The notes below the pieces were generated by a model, which was given only the letters and a program-made list of their open reading frames with translations, searched no databases and was not told the origin of the DNA. A stretch of 15,699 nucleotides of DNA from positions 1 through 15,699 of the forward strand of contig DIYD01000074.1 in assembly GCA_002428905.1 (NCBI GenBank), written 5' to 3'. Positions 1 to 9,100 of this stretch are shown here, piece by piece. This DNA is from Bacteroidetes bacterium UBA6063. GTDB taxonomy: Bacteria; Bacteroidota; Bacteroidia; NS11-12g; UBA9320. Every line of letters begins with the position of its first letter. Positions within the stretch are counted from its first letter, which is position 1. A program made the translations under genes and the position numbers.

Positions 1-270
1 CAGTAAGAGTAGGATCATCCAAAAGGCAAAAAAACCATAGGAGAAGACCTCAAACACACGTACGTCAATCAGAAACAATGTAGCACCGAGCGCCAGGGAT
101 ACTCCAATCCAAATGATCTGTTTACCATACTTGGTGCTAAAATCCAGTGCAAACGATTCGGAGCCATGCGACGAGGAGTAGATACTCATAAACCCAATGG
201 TTACCAGTATGAGATAAAGCACAACGGTGATGCTGTCTACCTTCGATTGTCCGTAGATCCGTTCACTCAT
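1..270 (-). CDS. rodA: Rod shape-determining protein RodA, N-terminal part (truncated by window edge)
   Basis: Reading the minus strand from the ATG at 270-268 gives 90 uninterrupted codons to the window edge, beginning MSERIYGQSKVDSITVVLYL. The fragment has a short cytoplasmic N-terminus and three hydrophobic stretches (about residues 13-27, 50-62 and 69-90). Between the first two lies a serine-rich loop (YSSSHGSESFALD). This is the usual start of SEDS-family proteins (RodA/FtsW). RodA polymerises glycan strands from lipid II during lateral wall growth, together with PBP2. RodA is preferred over FtsW because the gene follows mrdA directly and overlaps it by 8 nt (ATGAGTGA), at the end of the mre operon. 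The catalytic Asp and the C-terminal two thirds lie outside the window, so activity cannot be judged. Confidence 0.9.
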   Translation of the reverse strand, partial: MSERIYGQSKVDSITVVLYLILVTIGFMSIYSSSHGSESFALDFSTKYGKQIIWIGVSLALGATLFLIDVRVFEVFSYGFFAFWMILLLL

Positions 271-2092
271 GAGACGAGGAAGTTAAGGTTACCGGATTAA
301 ACATACGTTGCTCCAAATCGGGTCGGAGGCTAACGCTATCGCGATTGATGTATTTCTCAATCATTAAAGTGCATATAGGCGCTGCCCAGGTTGCACCATA
401 TCCCGCATTTTCCACTACGGTTGCTATTGCTATTTTGGGGTTGTCTTTGGGTGCGAAAGCCATAAAAATACTGTGGTTCTCTCCATGAGGGTTTTGTGCT
501 GTACCGGTTTTACCACAGATTGTAATGTCCGGAATTTGAACATAGGCACCGGTGCCATTGGTCATCACTGCACGCATCCCGTCTATGACCGTCTTATAAT
601 GTTGTTCAGCAATACCAGATTCGAATTTTTCCTGGTACTTCTCAGGAATGCTGTCACCACGGATAAAATGTGGAATGCGGTAATATCCCCGGTTGGCGAT
701 GCCAGCAGAAAGGTTTGCCAACTGAAGCGGTGTTAATAATACTTCCCCCTGCCCTATAGACATCGATATAATGGTGGAGTACTTCCACTTATTTTCACCG
801 TAGATGCGATGGAAATATCCTGCTTTAGGTACGTTACCTGCTTTTTCCTGGCTTAAATCAGCACCTAACCTTTTGCTAATACCCATGCGCTCCAGATAAC
901 CACGCCAATTGTCGTAACTATTTTCAATGGTAGGAAACTTATCGGGTTGGTGTAGAATTTCTCGGTACAGATTACAGTAAAAGGCATTACACGATGTTTG
1001 AATGCTGTATTTCGCATTGGGTCGGGGTGCGTGGCCGTGGCACCGAACAGTAAGGCTGCCCAAATGAAAACCTCCGTTACACGAGAACGTAGATGTTGGT
1101 GTTATTACACCTTCTTGAAGTCCGATTAAGGCCATGGCAACTTTAAACGTACTTCCAGGTGGGTACATAGAAGTGGTGGCACGGTTGATTAACGGTTTGG
1201 ACTTATCGGTAGCGAGCCGGGTATAGTTCTTTCCAAGATTCTTAATAGCGAACATGTCGGGTTTGTAACCCGGTGAAGTTACCATTGCCAGAATCTCACC
1301 GGTTGTTGGTTCAATTGCCACGATACTGCCGGTCTTTCCTTTCATGAGCCTCTCGCCATACTCCTGTATCAATACATCCAGGGAAATGTTTAGTTCCTTG
1401 CCAACAACTGATTTTGTGTCGTCAAGCCCATCGTTATACGATTCTTTTAGGCTACCGGTATTGTCTTTTAAGAAATACCGCTTGCCCTTTGTACCTCGCA
1501 GGTCTTCCTCATAATAGCGTTCCAATCCGCTTTTGCCAATGTATTCTCCGATATCGTAATACTCCGTTTTATCGCGTTCCAATTCATGACGGGATATTTC
1601 AGCAACGTAACCGAGCGTGTGGGCAGCGATATTGTGTTTGTATTTACGGTCAGATCTTGATTCAATAGAGAACTGAGGGAATTGGAAAAGCCCTTCCTGA
1701 ATGCGAGCAAAGTCAGAGGATGACAGGTTCTTTTCGAAGAGGCCTTTGCCGTTATACCGGGAGGCGTACGCCGCATCCAGCTTTTCATTTACTTCTTTCT
1801 CCGTCATGCGCAACAGAGCGCAGAAGGCGTTCATATCGAATTTGCTTTTGCGGAAGGGATAATGCACTACCAGGTCATGCGCATCTTCATTAAACACAAT
1901 AATTTCACCATTTCGATCGGTGATTAATCCACGGTCGGGGAATTCGGTTACGGTACGAATCGAAAGACTTGCCGCTTTTTTTGCATACGTATCACTAATT
2001 ACCTGCAGGTAAAACAGTTTAACGATAAGAATCAAAGCAAATAACCCAATGATGAGCCGGATGATGATGCTTCGATTTTGATTATTCGTCAT
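263..2092 (-). CDS. mrdA: Penicillin-binding protein 2 (elongasome transpeptidase)
   Basis: This is a 609-residue class B PBP, a normal length for PBP2. It crosslinks peptidoglycan in the periplasm as the partner of RodA. One membrane anchor lies at about residues 9-30, followed by the PBP dimerisation domain (about 48-230, containing the conserved PDRGLITDRNG) and the transpeptidase domain (about 250-590). All three catalytic motifs are present: STFK at 314-317 with nucleophile Ser314, SCN at 367-369, and KTGT at 528-531. The ATG at 2092 overlaps the end of mreD by 11 nt, and the stop lies inside the rodA start, which indicates translational coupling. The C-terminal tail after about residue 585 is short and polar. 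No damaged residue is visible, and the assignment is secure by motif and context. Confidence 0.97.
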   Translation of the reverse strand: MTNNQNRSIIIRLIIGLFALILIVKLFYLQVISDTYAKKAASLSIRTVTEFPDRGLITDRNGEIIVFNEDAHDLVVHYPFRKSKFDMNAFCALLRMTEKEVNEKLDAAYASRYNGKGLFEKNLSSSDFARIQEGLFQFPQFSIESRSDRKYKHNIAAHTLGYVAEISRHELERDKTEYYDIGEYIGKSGLERYYEEDLRGTKGKRYFLKDNTGSLKESYNDGLDDTKSVVGKELNISLDVLIQEYGERLMKGKTGSIVAIEPTTGEILAMVTSPGYKPDMFAIKNLGKNYTRLATDKSKPLINRATTSMYPPGSTFKVAMALIGLQEGVITPTSTFSCNGGFHLGSLTVRCHGHAPRPNAKYSIQTSCNAFYCNLYREILHQPDKFPTIENSYDNWRGYLERMGISKRLGADLSQEKAGNVPKAGYFHRIYGENKWKYSTIISMSIGQGEVLLTPLQLANLSAGIANRGYYRIPHFIRGDSIPEKYQEKFESGIAEQHYKTVIDGMRAVMTNGTGAYVQIPDITICGKTGTAQNPHGENHSIFMAFAPKDNPKIAIATVVENAGYGATWAAPICTLMIEKYINRDSVSLRPDLEQRMFNPVTLTSSSHE

Positions 2093-2606
2093 TTACTGTT
2101 TCTCGGTTAAAGGTAAACTGGAATAACAAAATTAGTAAAACCGCGAGGCTGGAACTATACACGATTTTTAACAATGTATTCCCAAAGTTTACAAAACTGA
2201 AATCTTCAAGTAAAAGCAGAACAAAATGGAATACAAAGGTGAAGATGGAAACATATGCAAGATACCATCCGGTGTCGGCTGTGGTAAACGAAGGTCGAAT
2301 GCCCGTAGATAACCACTCCTTGTCTACCAGGTTGTTGAAATAACTGTAACGTAAGAACATGATCAATACACAGGTAAACGATTGCAAACCAGGTGTATAG
2401 GAAAAGCTGTCAACCACAAACCCCAATGCAAATGCAATGAGATATCCGATCCAGTGCTTCAGATTGATCGGCAGTGATATCAACAGGATGATGTACAACT
2501 GTGGGAACATGAACTGATTCAGATTCAGGTTGTTGATAATAAGAATCTGAACGGCTAAGATTAGCACGGCCGAAGCAACCAAACGTAGCCAATCTCTAGT
2601 GTTCAT
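2082..2606 (-). CDS. mreD: Rod shape-determining protein MreD
   Basis: This is a 174-residue, very hydrophobic protein with about five membrane segments (roughly residues 8-27, 35-49, 50-68, 112-133 and 143-164) and a charged C-terminal tail (FNRETVNDE). MreD is the poorly conserved inner-membrane part of the elongasome that modulates PBP2/RodA activation by MreC. Sequence alone is weak evidence for the family. Membrane topology, length, and position between mreC and mrdA make the call good. The segment GFVVDSFSYTPG matches the conserved Gxx-D-x(n)-G stretch usual in MreD. The ATG at 2606 sits inside the last codons of mreC (11-nt overlap), and the 3' end overlaps mrdA by 11 nt. Confidence 0.92.
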   Translation of the reverse strand: MNTRDWLRLVASAVLILAVQILIINNLNLNQFMFPQLYIILLISLPINLKHWIGYLIAFALGFVVDSFSYTPGLQSFTCVLIMFLRYSYFNNLVDKEWLSTGIRPSFTTADTGWYLAYVSIFTFVFHFVLLLLEDFSFVNFGNTLLKIVYSSSLAVLLILLFQFTFNRETVNDE

Positions 2607-3429
2607 TAGTGTAGTCTTTTTCGATCTCCTCTAGTTCCTGACGGAATGCATTCTTGATAATATACACTTCTCCCAATTGCGCCATGTCAGTGGCCAGTTC
2701 CACATCAATTTCCCAGTATTTACCATTTTCTTTCCTGGTTGCCGTTTTAATGTTACCAATTTTGATGTTCTGTGGGAAGTAATGTCCGAATTCGGTTGTG
2801 GTTACTTCATGGCCTTCTCGAATATCGTAATGGTCGCTGATTTTGGTAATCTGTATGAGGTTCGGATTCTTTCCATTCCAATTGACATTGCCGTATAGTA
2901 TCTGACCATTAATTTTTGGGGTCAATATAAAGTCGCTATTCAAAACGGACATGGCAACGCTGAAGTTTTCAGAAACATCTACAATCAATCCGGCAACACC
3001 AAGTGGACTAATCACCCCCATGCCTTTTTCAACACCGTGTTTCTTGCCCTGGTCAAGGGTAAAATAATTCTTCTGCTTGCGGATGTTGTTGTAAATAACC
3101 TTGGCTGGCAAGTAAGAATATTGTAGTACCTGTGCGCTGTCAAAAACATTTTGTGTGTCTTTCGAAACGAACAAGAAGTTCTCGGTGCCACGGGTTCTTA
3201 ACAAGATATTTTCTTCTTTAAGGCGTTGATTTTCACTCTTTAACGAGAAGTAGTTGATCACGTTTTTTCGTTGGTTGAGAATGTTACCATTCACCGTACT
3301 TGATGTACTAAAAAACACCGATTGATGGTAACGGTTAAATCTAAACAGGGCGAAAAGAGAAATTCCTTGTAACAGCAAAAACAAAAAAATGTGAAAATTC
3401 GTCCGTATGAATTGGAGAAGATTCTGCAT
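2596..3429 (-). CDS. mreC: Rod shape-determining protein MreC
   Basis: This is a 277-residue protein with a single N-terminal membrane segment (about residues 12-30). A probable coiled coil follows (about 57-80, rich in Leu/Glu/Lys/Asn). A periplasmic double beta-barrel domain fills about 105-260. The typical MreC signature LDQGKKHGVEKGMGVISPLG is visible at 125-144, followed by GVAGLIVDVSENFSVAMSVLN. MreC forms a periplasmic scaffold that binds and activates PBP2. The C-terminus (RQELEEIEKDYTNEH) is charged. The ATG at 3429 lies 5 nt after the mreB stop, and the 3' end overlaps mreD by 11 nt. The length fits other Bacteroidota MreC proteins, and no anomaly was seen. Confidence 0.95.
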   Translation of the reverse strand: MQNLLQFIRTNFHIFLFLLLQGISLFALFRFNRYHQSVFFSTSSTVNGNILNQRKNVINYFSLKSENQRLKEENILLRTRGTENFLFVSKDTQNVFDSAQVLQYSYLPAKVIYNNIRKQKNYFTLDQGKKHGVEKGMGVISPLGVAGLIVDVSENFSVAMSVLNSDFILTPKINGQILYGNVNWNGKNPNLIQITKISDHYDIREGHEVTTTEFGHYFPQNIKIGNIKTATRKENGKYWEIDVELATDMAQLGEVYIIKNAFRQELEEIEKDYTNEH

Positions 3430-3434
3430 TTATG

Positions 3435-4457
3435 TTATTGCATAATGGTTTTGTAACTAGGTAGGTTTTTTAAAGCGATTCCAGTTCCTTTAACAACGGC
3501 TTGAAGTGGATCTTCAGCAACGTAAACCGGTAATTTCGATTTACTTGAAATACGTTTGTCCAGTCCGCGCAATAATGCACCACCGCCCGTAAGGTAAAGT
3601 CCGGTTTGGTAAATATCGGCACTTAATTCAGGTGGAGTATGCTCGAGTGCTTTCAGCACAGCTTCTTCAATCTTGGCGATGGATTTATCCAGTGATAATG
3701 CAATTTCGGAATACGATACAAGAATCTGTTTCGGAATACCAGTCATCAAATCCCGACCATTTACAGCGTAATCTTCCGGTGGATTCTCCAGTTCAGGAAG
3801 TGCTGCACCAACTTCAATCTTAATCTGTTCTGCAGTACGCTCACCAATCATTAGATTGTGCTGGCGGCGCATATACTCAATGATATCTTCCGTAAAATTG
3901 TCGCCGGCTACCCGAATCGATTCATCAGAAACGATACCCGACAAAGCAATTACAGCAATTTCCGTTGTACCACCTCCAATATCGATGATCATGTTACCCA
4001 TTGGTTCGGATATGTCAATACCAATACCAATTGCAGCTGCCATTGGCTCAGGAATCATGTACACTTCTTTGGCTCCCGCTTTTTCAGCCGATTGACGTAC
4101 AGCTCGTTTTTCGACCTCCGTAATACCCGATGGGATACAAATCACCATCCGGATTTGAGGTGTTAAAAAGTTGCCTTTGCGGTTGATCATTTTGATAAAA
4201 CCTCGGATCATGTGTTCAGCAGCCTTGAAATCTGCAATCACACCGTCTTTTAGTGGACGAATCGTTTTGATGTCCTCATGGGTTTTACCATGCATTTTTT
4301 GAGCTTCCTTACCTATGGCGATAATCTCACCCGTACTCCGTTTCATAGCAATGATCGACGGTTCGTTAACAACTACTTTGTCTCTATGAATGATCAATGT
4401 ATTGGCCGTACCAAGGTCAATCGCTACTTCTTGGGTTAGAAAGTTGAAGATGCCCAT
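3435..4457 (-). CDS. mreB: Rod shape-determining protein MreB, actin-like
   Basis: This 340-residue actin-fold ATPase forms membrane-associated filaments under the inner membrane and directs lateral wall synthesis. The nucleotide-binding motifs are intact: phosphate-1 VAIDLGTANT (11-20), phosphate-2 IIDIGGGTTEIAV (157-169) and the adenosine motif LTGGGALLRGLD (289-300). The N-terminus MGIFNFLTQE is hydrophobic enough to act as the membrane-contacting peptide. It is the first gene of the mreBCD-mrdA-rodA operon. The ATG at 4457 is preceded by a 150-bp gap holding a candidate promoter and two palindromes. No clear Shine-Dalgarno sequence precedes the ATG (upstream bases are AT-rich, TTCAGCATTTAA), which is usual in this phylum. 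Confidence 0.98.
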   Translation of the reverse strand: MGIFNFLTQEVAIDLGTANTLIIHRDKVVVNEPSIIAMKRSTGEIIAIGKEAQKMHGKTHEDIKTIRPLKDGVIADFKAAEHMIRGFIKMINRKGNFLTPQIRMVICIPSGITEVEKRAVRQSAEKAGAKEVYMIPEPMAAAIGIGIDISEPMGNMIIDIGGGTTEIAVIALSGIVSDESIRVAGDNFTEDIIEYMRRQHNLMIGERTAEQIKIEVGAALPELENPPEDYAVNGRDLMTGIPKQILVSYSEIALSLDKSIAKIEEAVLKALEHTPPELSADIYQTGLYLTGGGALLRGLDKRISSKSKLPVYVAEDPLQAVVKGTGIALKNLPSYKTIMQ

Positions 4458-4494
4458 TTAAATGCTGAAAAAAACTGTTAAAAAACCTTTATTT

Positions 4495-4510
4495 CTACCG
4501 AATTCGGTAG
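4495..4510. repeat. Perfect 16-bp palindrome in the mreB leader
   Basis: CTACCGAATTCGGTAG is fully self-complementary. It lies 38 nt before the mreB ATG and 98 nt after the purH stop. If transcription starts at the candidate promoter just upstream, the palindrome occupies roughly the first bases of the mreB mRNA and could fold as a 6-bp stem with an AAUU loop. It could equally be a dimeric-repressor operator. It is not a good intrinsic terminator for purH, because on the minus strand the T run (GGTTTTTT) begins about 8 nt after the stem. The function is inference; the symmetry is seen directly. Confidence 0.55.
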
Positions 4511-4517
4511 GTTCCTG

Positions 4518-4549
4518 CAATATTAGTCTAATATGCTGTGAAATGACAA
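4518..4549 (-). promoter_or_regulatory. Candidate mreB operon promoter (Bacteroidota type)
   Basis: On the minus strand, TTG (4549-4547) is followed after 21 nt by TAATATTG (4525-4518). The Bacteroidota consensus is TTG, 19-21 nt, TAnnTTTG, so there is one mismatch in the -7 element. The expected start would fall near 4511, giving a leader of about 55 nt that begins with or beside the 16-bp palindrome. This is the best promoter-like pair in the gap, but it has not been tested by scoring. Confidence 0.45.
4520..4534. repeat. 15-bp AT-rich palindrome overlapping the mreB -7 element
   Basis: ATATTAG-T-CTAATAT is a perfect inverted repeat with a single central base. It can be extended by GC on both sides if one A is bulged. 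It overlaps the candidate -7 element by 6 bp and lies 9 bp upstream (in the mreB direction) of the second palindrome. Location over a promoter core suggests an operator, but no regulator is known from this window. Confidence 0.5.
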
Positions 4550-4607
4550 TTTAATGTCGATAAAAAGTAGGCGCTTAAACGAATCGAATCAACTCAATTT
4601 GAGCCGA

Positions 4608-6101
4608 TTAATGTTTAAAGTGACGGTGGCCCGTCATGACCATACCCATTTTGTTTTCATTGCAATAGTCAACCGATAGTTGATCCTTGATACTGCCTCC
4701 AGGTTGAACCACTGCGGTAATGCCTGCCTTATGCGCAATTTCAACACAGTCAGGGAAGGGGAAAAAGGCATCGCTCGCCATAACCGCACCATTTAAATCA
4801 AAGTTGAATTTGCCTGCTTTTTCAATCGCTTGATTCAATGCGTCTACTCTTGAGGTCTGACCTGTTCCACTTGCCAATAACTGATTGTTTTTAGCCAGAA
4901 CAATGGCATTACTTTTCGTATGTTTAACAAGGATGTTCGCAAAGTACAAATCCGACAGTTCGTCATTCGATGGTGGTGTCGTGGTAACAATGCTAAATTC
5001 ATTCGTACCAACTACTTTCGTGTCGCGTTCCTGAATCAGCTTACCATTAAGCACTGAACGCACAGTCTTTTTATCCCACTTAAAGTCTTTTAGTTCAAGT
5101 AAAATTCGATTTTTCTTAGACTTCAGTATAGTTAGCGCTTCTGCATCAAAAGACGGAGCAATCAATACTTCGAAGAATAAACTGTTCATTGTTTCAGCCA
5201 CATCTTTGGTAATCGGGGATAGTGTGGCCAGAATGCCTCCAAATGCACTTACCGGATCAGCTTCCAACGCCGCCGCATAGGCTTCTTCTAAGGTATTTCG
5301 GATGGCAAAGCCACAGGCATTGTTGTGTTTAAGTATACCAAACGCGCTTCCATCTACATCCTTGAAATCGGTGATTAAAGAAATCGCGGCGTCTATGTCC
5401 AACAGGTTGTTGTACGATAATGCTTTACCATGAATTTGGGTGAAAATAGAATCCATGTCGCCGACATACTTCGCTTTCTGGTGCGGGTTCTCCCCATAAC
5501 GTAAAGCGATATCCTGATTCCCTGCAAAATAACCAGCGATCAATCGGTCGTACTGCGTTGTTGTTTGAAAGGCTTCAAGCGCCAATTGTTTTCTAAACGC
5601 CTTAGTGGTTTGTCCGTTATTCGTTTTTAGATGATTCAACAATGCATCACTCTGCGATTTGTCGCTTAGTATAACCTTGTCGTTGTAATTCTTTGCTGCC
5701 GCACGAATAAGCGAAACGCCTCCGATGTCTATCTTTTCAATAATCTCACCCTCATCATCAGTGTTTGCAACGGTTTCTTCAAACGGGTACAGGTCAACCC
5801 ATACCAAATCAATGTTTTCGATGTGATATTCTTCAAGTTCTACCTGATCCTGCTCATTGTCTGATCGATTTAGAATGCCACCAAATACCGCTGGATGTAA
5901 TGTTTTTACACGGCCACCAAGAATAGAAGGGAAGGTGGTTTTATCTTCTACAGGTACAACTGGAATTCCCAGATTCTCCAAATATTTTTGGGTGCCACCC
6001 GTACTTAAGATTGTCGTTCCTTTGCTGTGTAGGTACTTGGCTAGTTCATCGATACCGTCTTTATAAAAAACGGAAATCAGAGCTGTCTTAATCGATTTCA
6101 A
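4608..6101 (-). CDS. purH: Bifunctional AICAR formyltransferase / IMP cyclohydrolase
   Basis: This 497-residue enzyme carries out the last two steps of de novo purine synthesis: AICAR to FAICAR with 10-formyl-tetrahydrofolate, then ring closure to IMP. The N-terminal MGS-like cyclohydrolase domain (about 1-195) shows STGGTQKYLENLG and GGRVKTLHPAVFGGIL with the conserved Lys66. The formyltransferase domain (about 198-497) shows RYGENPHQKA (201-210), the catalytic Lys258-His259 pair in ILKHNNACGFA, and SDAFFPFPDCVEIAHKAG (443-460). The only family-consistent start is TTG at 6101-6099. The frame upstream has a TAA within nine codons and no ATG or GTG, and MKSIKTALISVF aligns with the usual PurH N-terminus. 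A TACCTTTG box just upstream implies a leader of about 10 nt. The length is at the short end of the family's normal range. Confidence 0.97.
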   Translation of the reverse strand: MKSIKTALISVFYKDGIDELAKYLHSKGTTILSTGGTQKYLENLGIPVVPVEDKTTFPSILGGRVKTLHPAVFGGILNRSDNEQDQVELEEYHIENIDLVWVDLYPFEETVANTDDEGEIIEKIDIGGVSLIRAAAKNYNDKVILSDKSQSDALLNHLKTNNGQTTKAFRKQLALEAFQTTTQYDRLIAGYFAGNQDIALRYGENPHQKAKYVGDMDSIFTQIHGKALSYNNLLDIDAAISLITDFKDVDGSAFGILKHNNACGFAIRNTLEEAYAAALEADPVSAFGGILATLSPITKDVAETMNSLFFEVLIAPSFDAEALTILKSKKNRILLELKDFKWDKKTVRSVLNGKLIQERDTKVVGTNEFSIVTTTPPSNDELSDLYFANILVKHTKSNAIVLAKNNQLLASGTGQTSRVDALNQAIEKAGKFNFDLNGAVMASDAFFPFPDCVEIAHKAGITAVVQPGGSIKDQLSVDYCNENKMGMVMTGHRHFKH

Positions 6102-6117
6102 TGCGCGAAAATTTTTG

Positions 6118-6125
6118 CAAAGGTA
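6118..6125 (-). promoter_or_regulatory. Candidate purH -7 promoter element
   Basis: On the minus strand TACCTTTG matches TAnnTTTG perfectly and ends 16 nt before the TTG start codon of purH. No TTG is found at the proper distance upstream (the nearest is about 30 nt away), so only half of the promoter is supported. If it is used, the mRNA leader would be only about 10 nt long. Confidence 0.35.
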
Positions 6126-6184
6126 TTACCTTGAATGCGGGTATTATAGTGAATGCAACTGATTTTTTGACAAAATGTGCACAG

Positions 6185-9100
6185 CTAGAAGCTCTTGCCG
6201 AGAGAAATTCTTCCCACGGCACGTTCGACCTTACTGTTGTCGAATGTCCAGGCTAAATCATATCGAATTTGATAGCCAAAGATTTTCGTTCGTAAACCAA
6301 GTCCACCTGAGTATACCATAGGATTACGCACATGGTAAACCGTAATATTGAAGCGTCCATCTTCGATGACACGCACATTGCTCAGGTTTCTCTTGTCGCT
6401 CGGTGTTCTTCCAAACCAGGCGGTTCCTGCATCGGCAAAACCCAATATCCACATATTTCTTAACCAGGGAGCACGTACAGGTTTCTTGCCAAAGAAGCTG
6501 TGCACGGGATAGTGCAGCTCTGTATTGGCAAAGCCAAAGGTTGTACCACTTCGAACATTAATCAAGTGATTTCGAATGCCATACACAGGTTGGATGTATG
6601 TACTGTTTGCCAGACTGAACGATTGGTTTTGAACATTGGTTTGGAACTGATTGCGATTACCACCAAGCAAAAAGATGGTATTGGCTGATCCTAACGAATT
6701 CCCAAGGTGCAGGCGATTCATCCAAATCGTGCGGCGGCCAATTTTTTTACCGTAGTTCATGCGTAAGGTATTTATCCAGGAGGTATTGCCCTCGTCTGCA
6801 TGATATCGCCACGTAGTATTCACCTTAAACCTTAATCCATCCGAGTGGAGTTGCGAGAAATCATAACCACCGTTGTAGGTTAATGTCAGCCCCTGATCAA
6901 AGGTCGACTGTTGACGGTTTCGGCGCTGTAAACTTTGCTCATCAATAAAGATGGGGGTATACCGGTCTATTCTGCTCCGTTGTGTAAATCTTAGGTTCAA
7001 CCTGGGTCGTATATATCGACTCACACCTAACTGCACCGATTGCATACTGCGTTTACCCACACTGATGTTCTGATTAAATCGGGTTTGTTCTGCATTAAAC
7101 CGCAACGTCTTTTGAAATTTACCGATTCGGTTGATGTAATGTACGCGGTACTGGAATATGCTAAAATTGAAGGTGGTTCTCACCCGTGCATCAATGACGT
7201 GGTTGTTAAACTGATCGGTCAGTTCTACACCGCTTACGACACCTAAGGTATTAATCAGTTGGTTTTCAGGAGAGTACCTGCTGCCAAATTCATCCGTAAG
7301 GAAGTTGCTATTGTTAAACTGAGTAATCGCCTTGGTGGGTTTGAAATGTTTGAATGATGTGCCAACGTCTGTGAAGTTATACACGAGATCAGAAAGTTGC
7401 TGATCTGTTATTTGATCCAGTGAATCTACGTTTTCAGGCAGTGGAAACGGGCTTTGAAAATAGACCTTGTTTGTATTGACCGTGTTCGCCGAGTCTCGAG
7501 AAGACTGTTGTAATCTTCTGCGCTTATTGAAAGACTGTGTATTTAAATGTCTTTTTGTTTTGGCTGGATGTAATATGGCGCCAAAATTTTCACTGCTGTC
7601 AATGTACGAAACATACGTGAACACATAACCATTATGCAATACCGTTTCTAAGAGCTCTTCTCTATTCTGGTTTATGTGCTGACTTAAAACACCGGTTTGA
7701 TAATCACTTAAAGCGAACGTCTTTTGGTCAAGTTTATATGCATAGGCATTCTTGATTCCATTTTGATCCGACAAGAAGCTCAGGTATTTCTGGTTCAGTT
7801 TTATTGGGTTGGATTCATTAACATCATGTGTGTTCGTCACGTTCGTCAATGTGATCACTTCTTTCCCTGATCTAAACAAATAATATACATCGGTTTGCCA
7901 GCCTGATATCAGACCAATATCCGGATCGTGAAACAGTGTTCTGGTGAAATAGAGGTTACCTTGTCTGTCGAAATGAGGTTCACCATCATGTGCAGAGCCC
8001 TGCGTGAGTTGCACCAGTTCTTCAGTGAGATTCGACCAAAGCAATAGCGAAGACTTTCCGCGCAGACTTCCGGAAAACACCAGTTCGTTTTTGGGTGGAT
8101 AATAATCGAAAGAGTTAATTAAGTCCACCTCAATTTTATACCTTTCAAGTGTTTTTCCTTGTGTATTTATCAGTAATAGTCGAGGCTCCAATCGGTTTTC
8201 AACCACCCACAGCTCTGTATCGTTTTTCCATTGCAACAACACTTCAAGATCCGACTCAATGATACCGGTGTAGTAGTTAAATCGCGTGTAAACTGTGCTC
8301 TTTTCATCCGTCTCACGATTCAACACATCAATAAAGAGGTTAGGCCCTCTGCGATAACTTTGAGCAATTAATTTGCCATTAGGCGACAATCTTGTGTTAA
8401 ACAATTGTGCAGAAACCGGGTTGATAACCATGCGTTCCGGGTTCAATGGAATACGTCGCTTTAGCTCATGGGCGTATACAGCCGAATTGGAGTAATACCA
8501 TTCGGTATACAACTGCTTGGTGCTCTTGTTGAGCACATAGATCAGTGCGGTCTCAATCTTTTTACTTAGGCGGATGAGATATAAAATATCCTTCATGGCA
8601 CCCGCTTTCTCATGTTGTTCGATGTAAAGCCATAAACTCTGACCAATTAAACGTTGCTTATCTGCGGGTAGCGTGTTAAATGATGTGAACTGTTCATTGT
8701 TAAAAGCATCACGAAGCAGATTGTCGGATTCGGTACTCCAGCCATCTGCCAGATAATTGATTAATCCCTGATGAAACCATTCGGGTAATTGTAACAGGGT
8801 TGCGTATTTAATGCGCTCCTGAATGGTTCCGCCGTAAAGCATTTCTACCAACAGGTTGTCGGCAATGCCTTTAGAAATCTGAGACATGAGTTCAATTTCG
8901 TTTCCGGTGGCGTACACATGTACATCGTTGTTTTTTACATAGGTGACGCCTCCACTGCTGCCCTCGTTATTGAAGCGCTGTTGAGCATAGGTTTCGTTTA
9001 AACTGGCTACCGATTTATGAATGTAAATATTAATTCGACCACCCAGACGATATCCGATTTTTTCTTCAATTTGAGTTAGTTTTTCAATAGAAGCCGGAAG

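Noticed and set aside
473..736. Open frame of 87 codons on the plus strand inside mrdA, and similar shadow frames at 1414-1668, 3858-4166, 7040-7246 and 14081-14377
   Set aside because: They lie antisense to well-supported genes, have no family resemblance, and their compositions follow from the codon structure of the real gene.
4485..4511. Intrinsic terminator of purH formed by the 16-bp palindrome and following T runs
   Set aside because: The stem is only 6 bp and the first T run begins about 8 nt after it, so it is poor as a terminator. It fits an mreB leader or operator element better.
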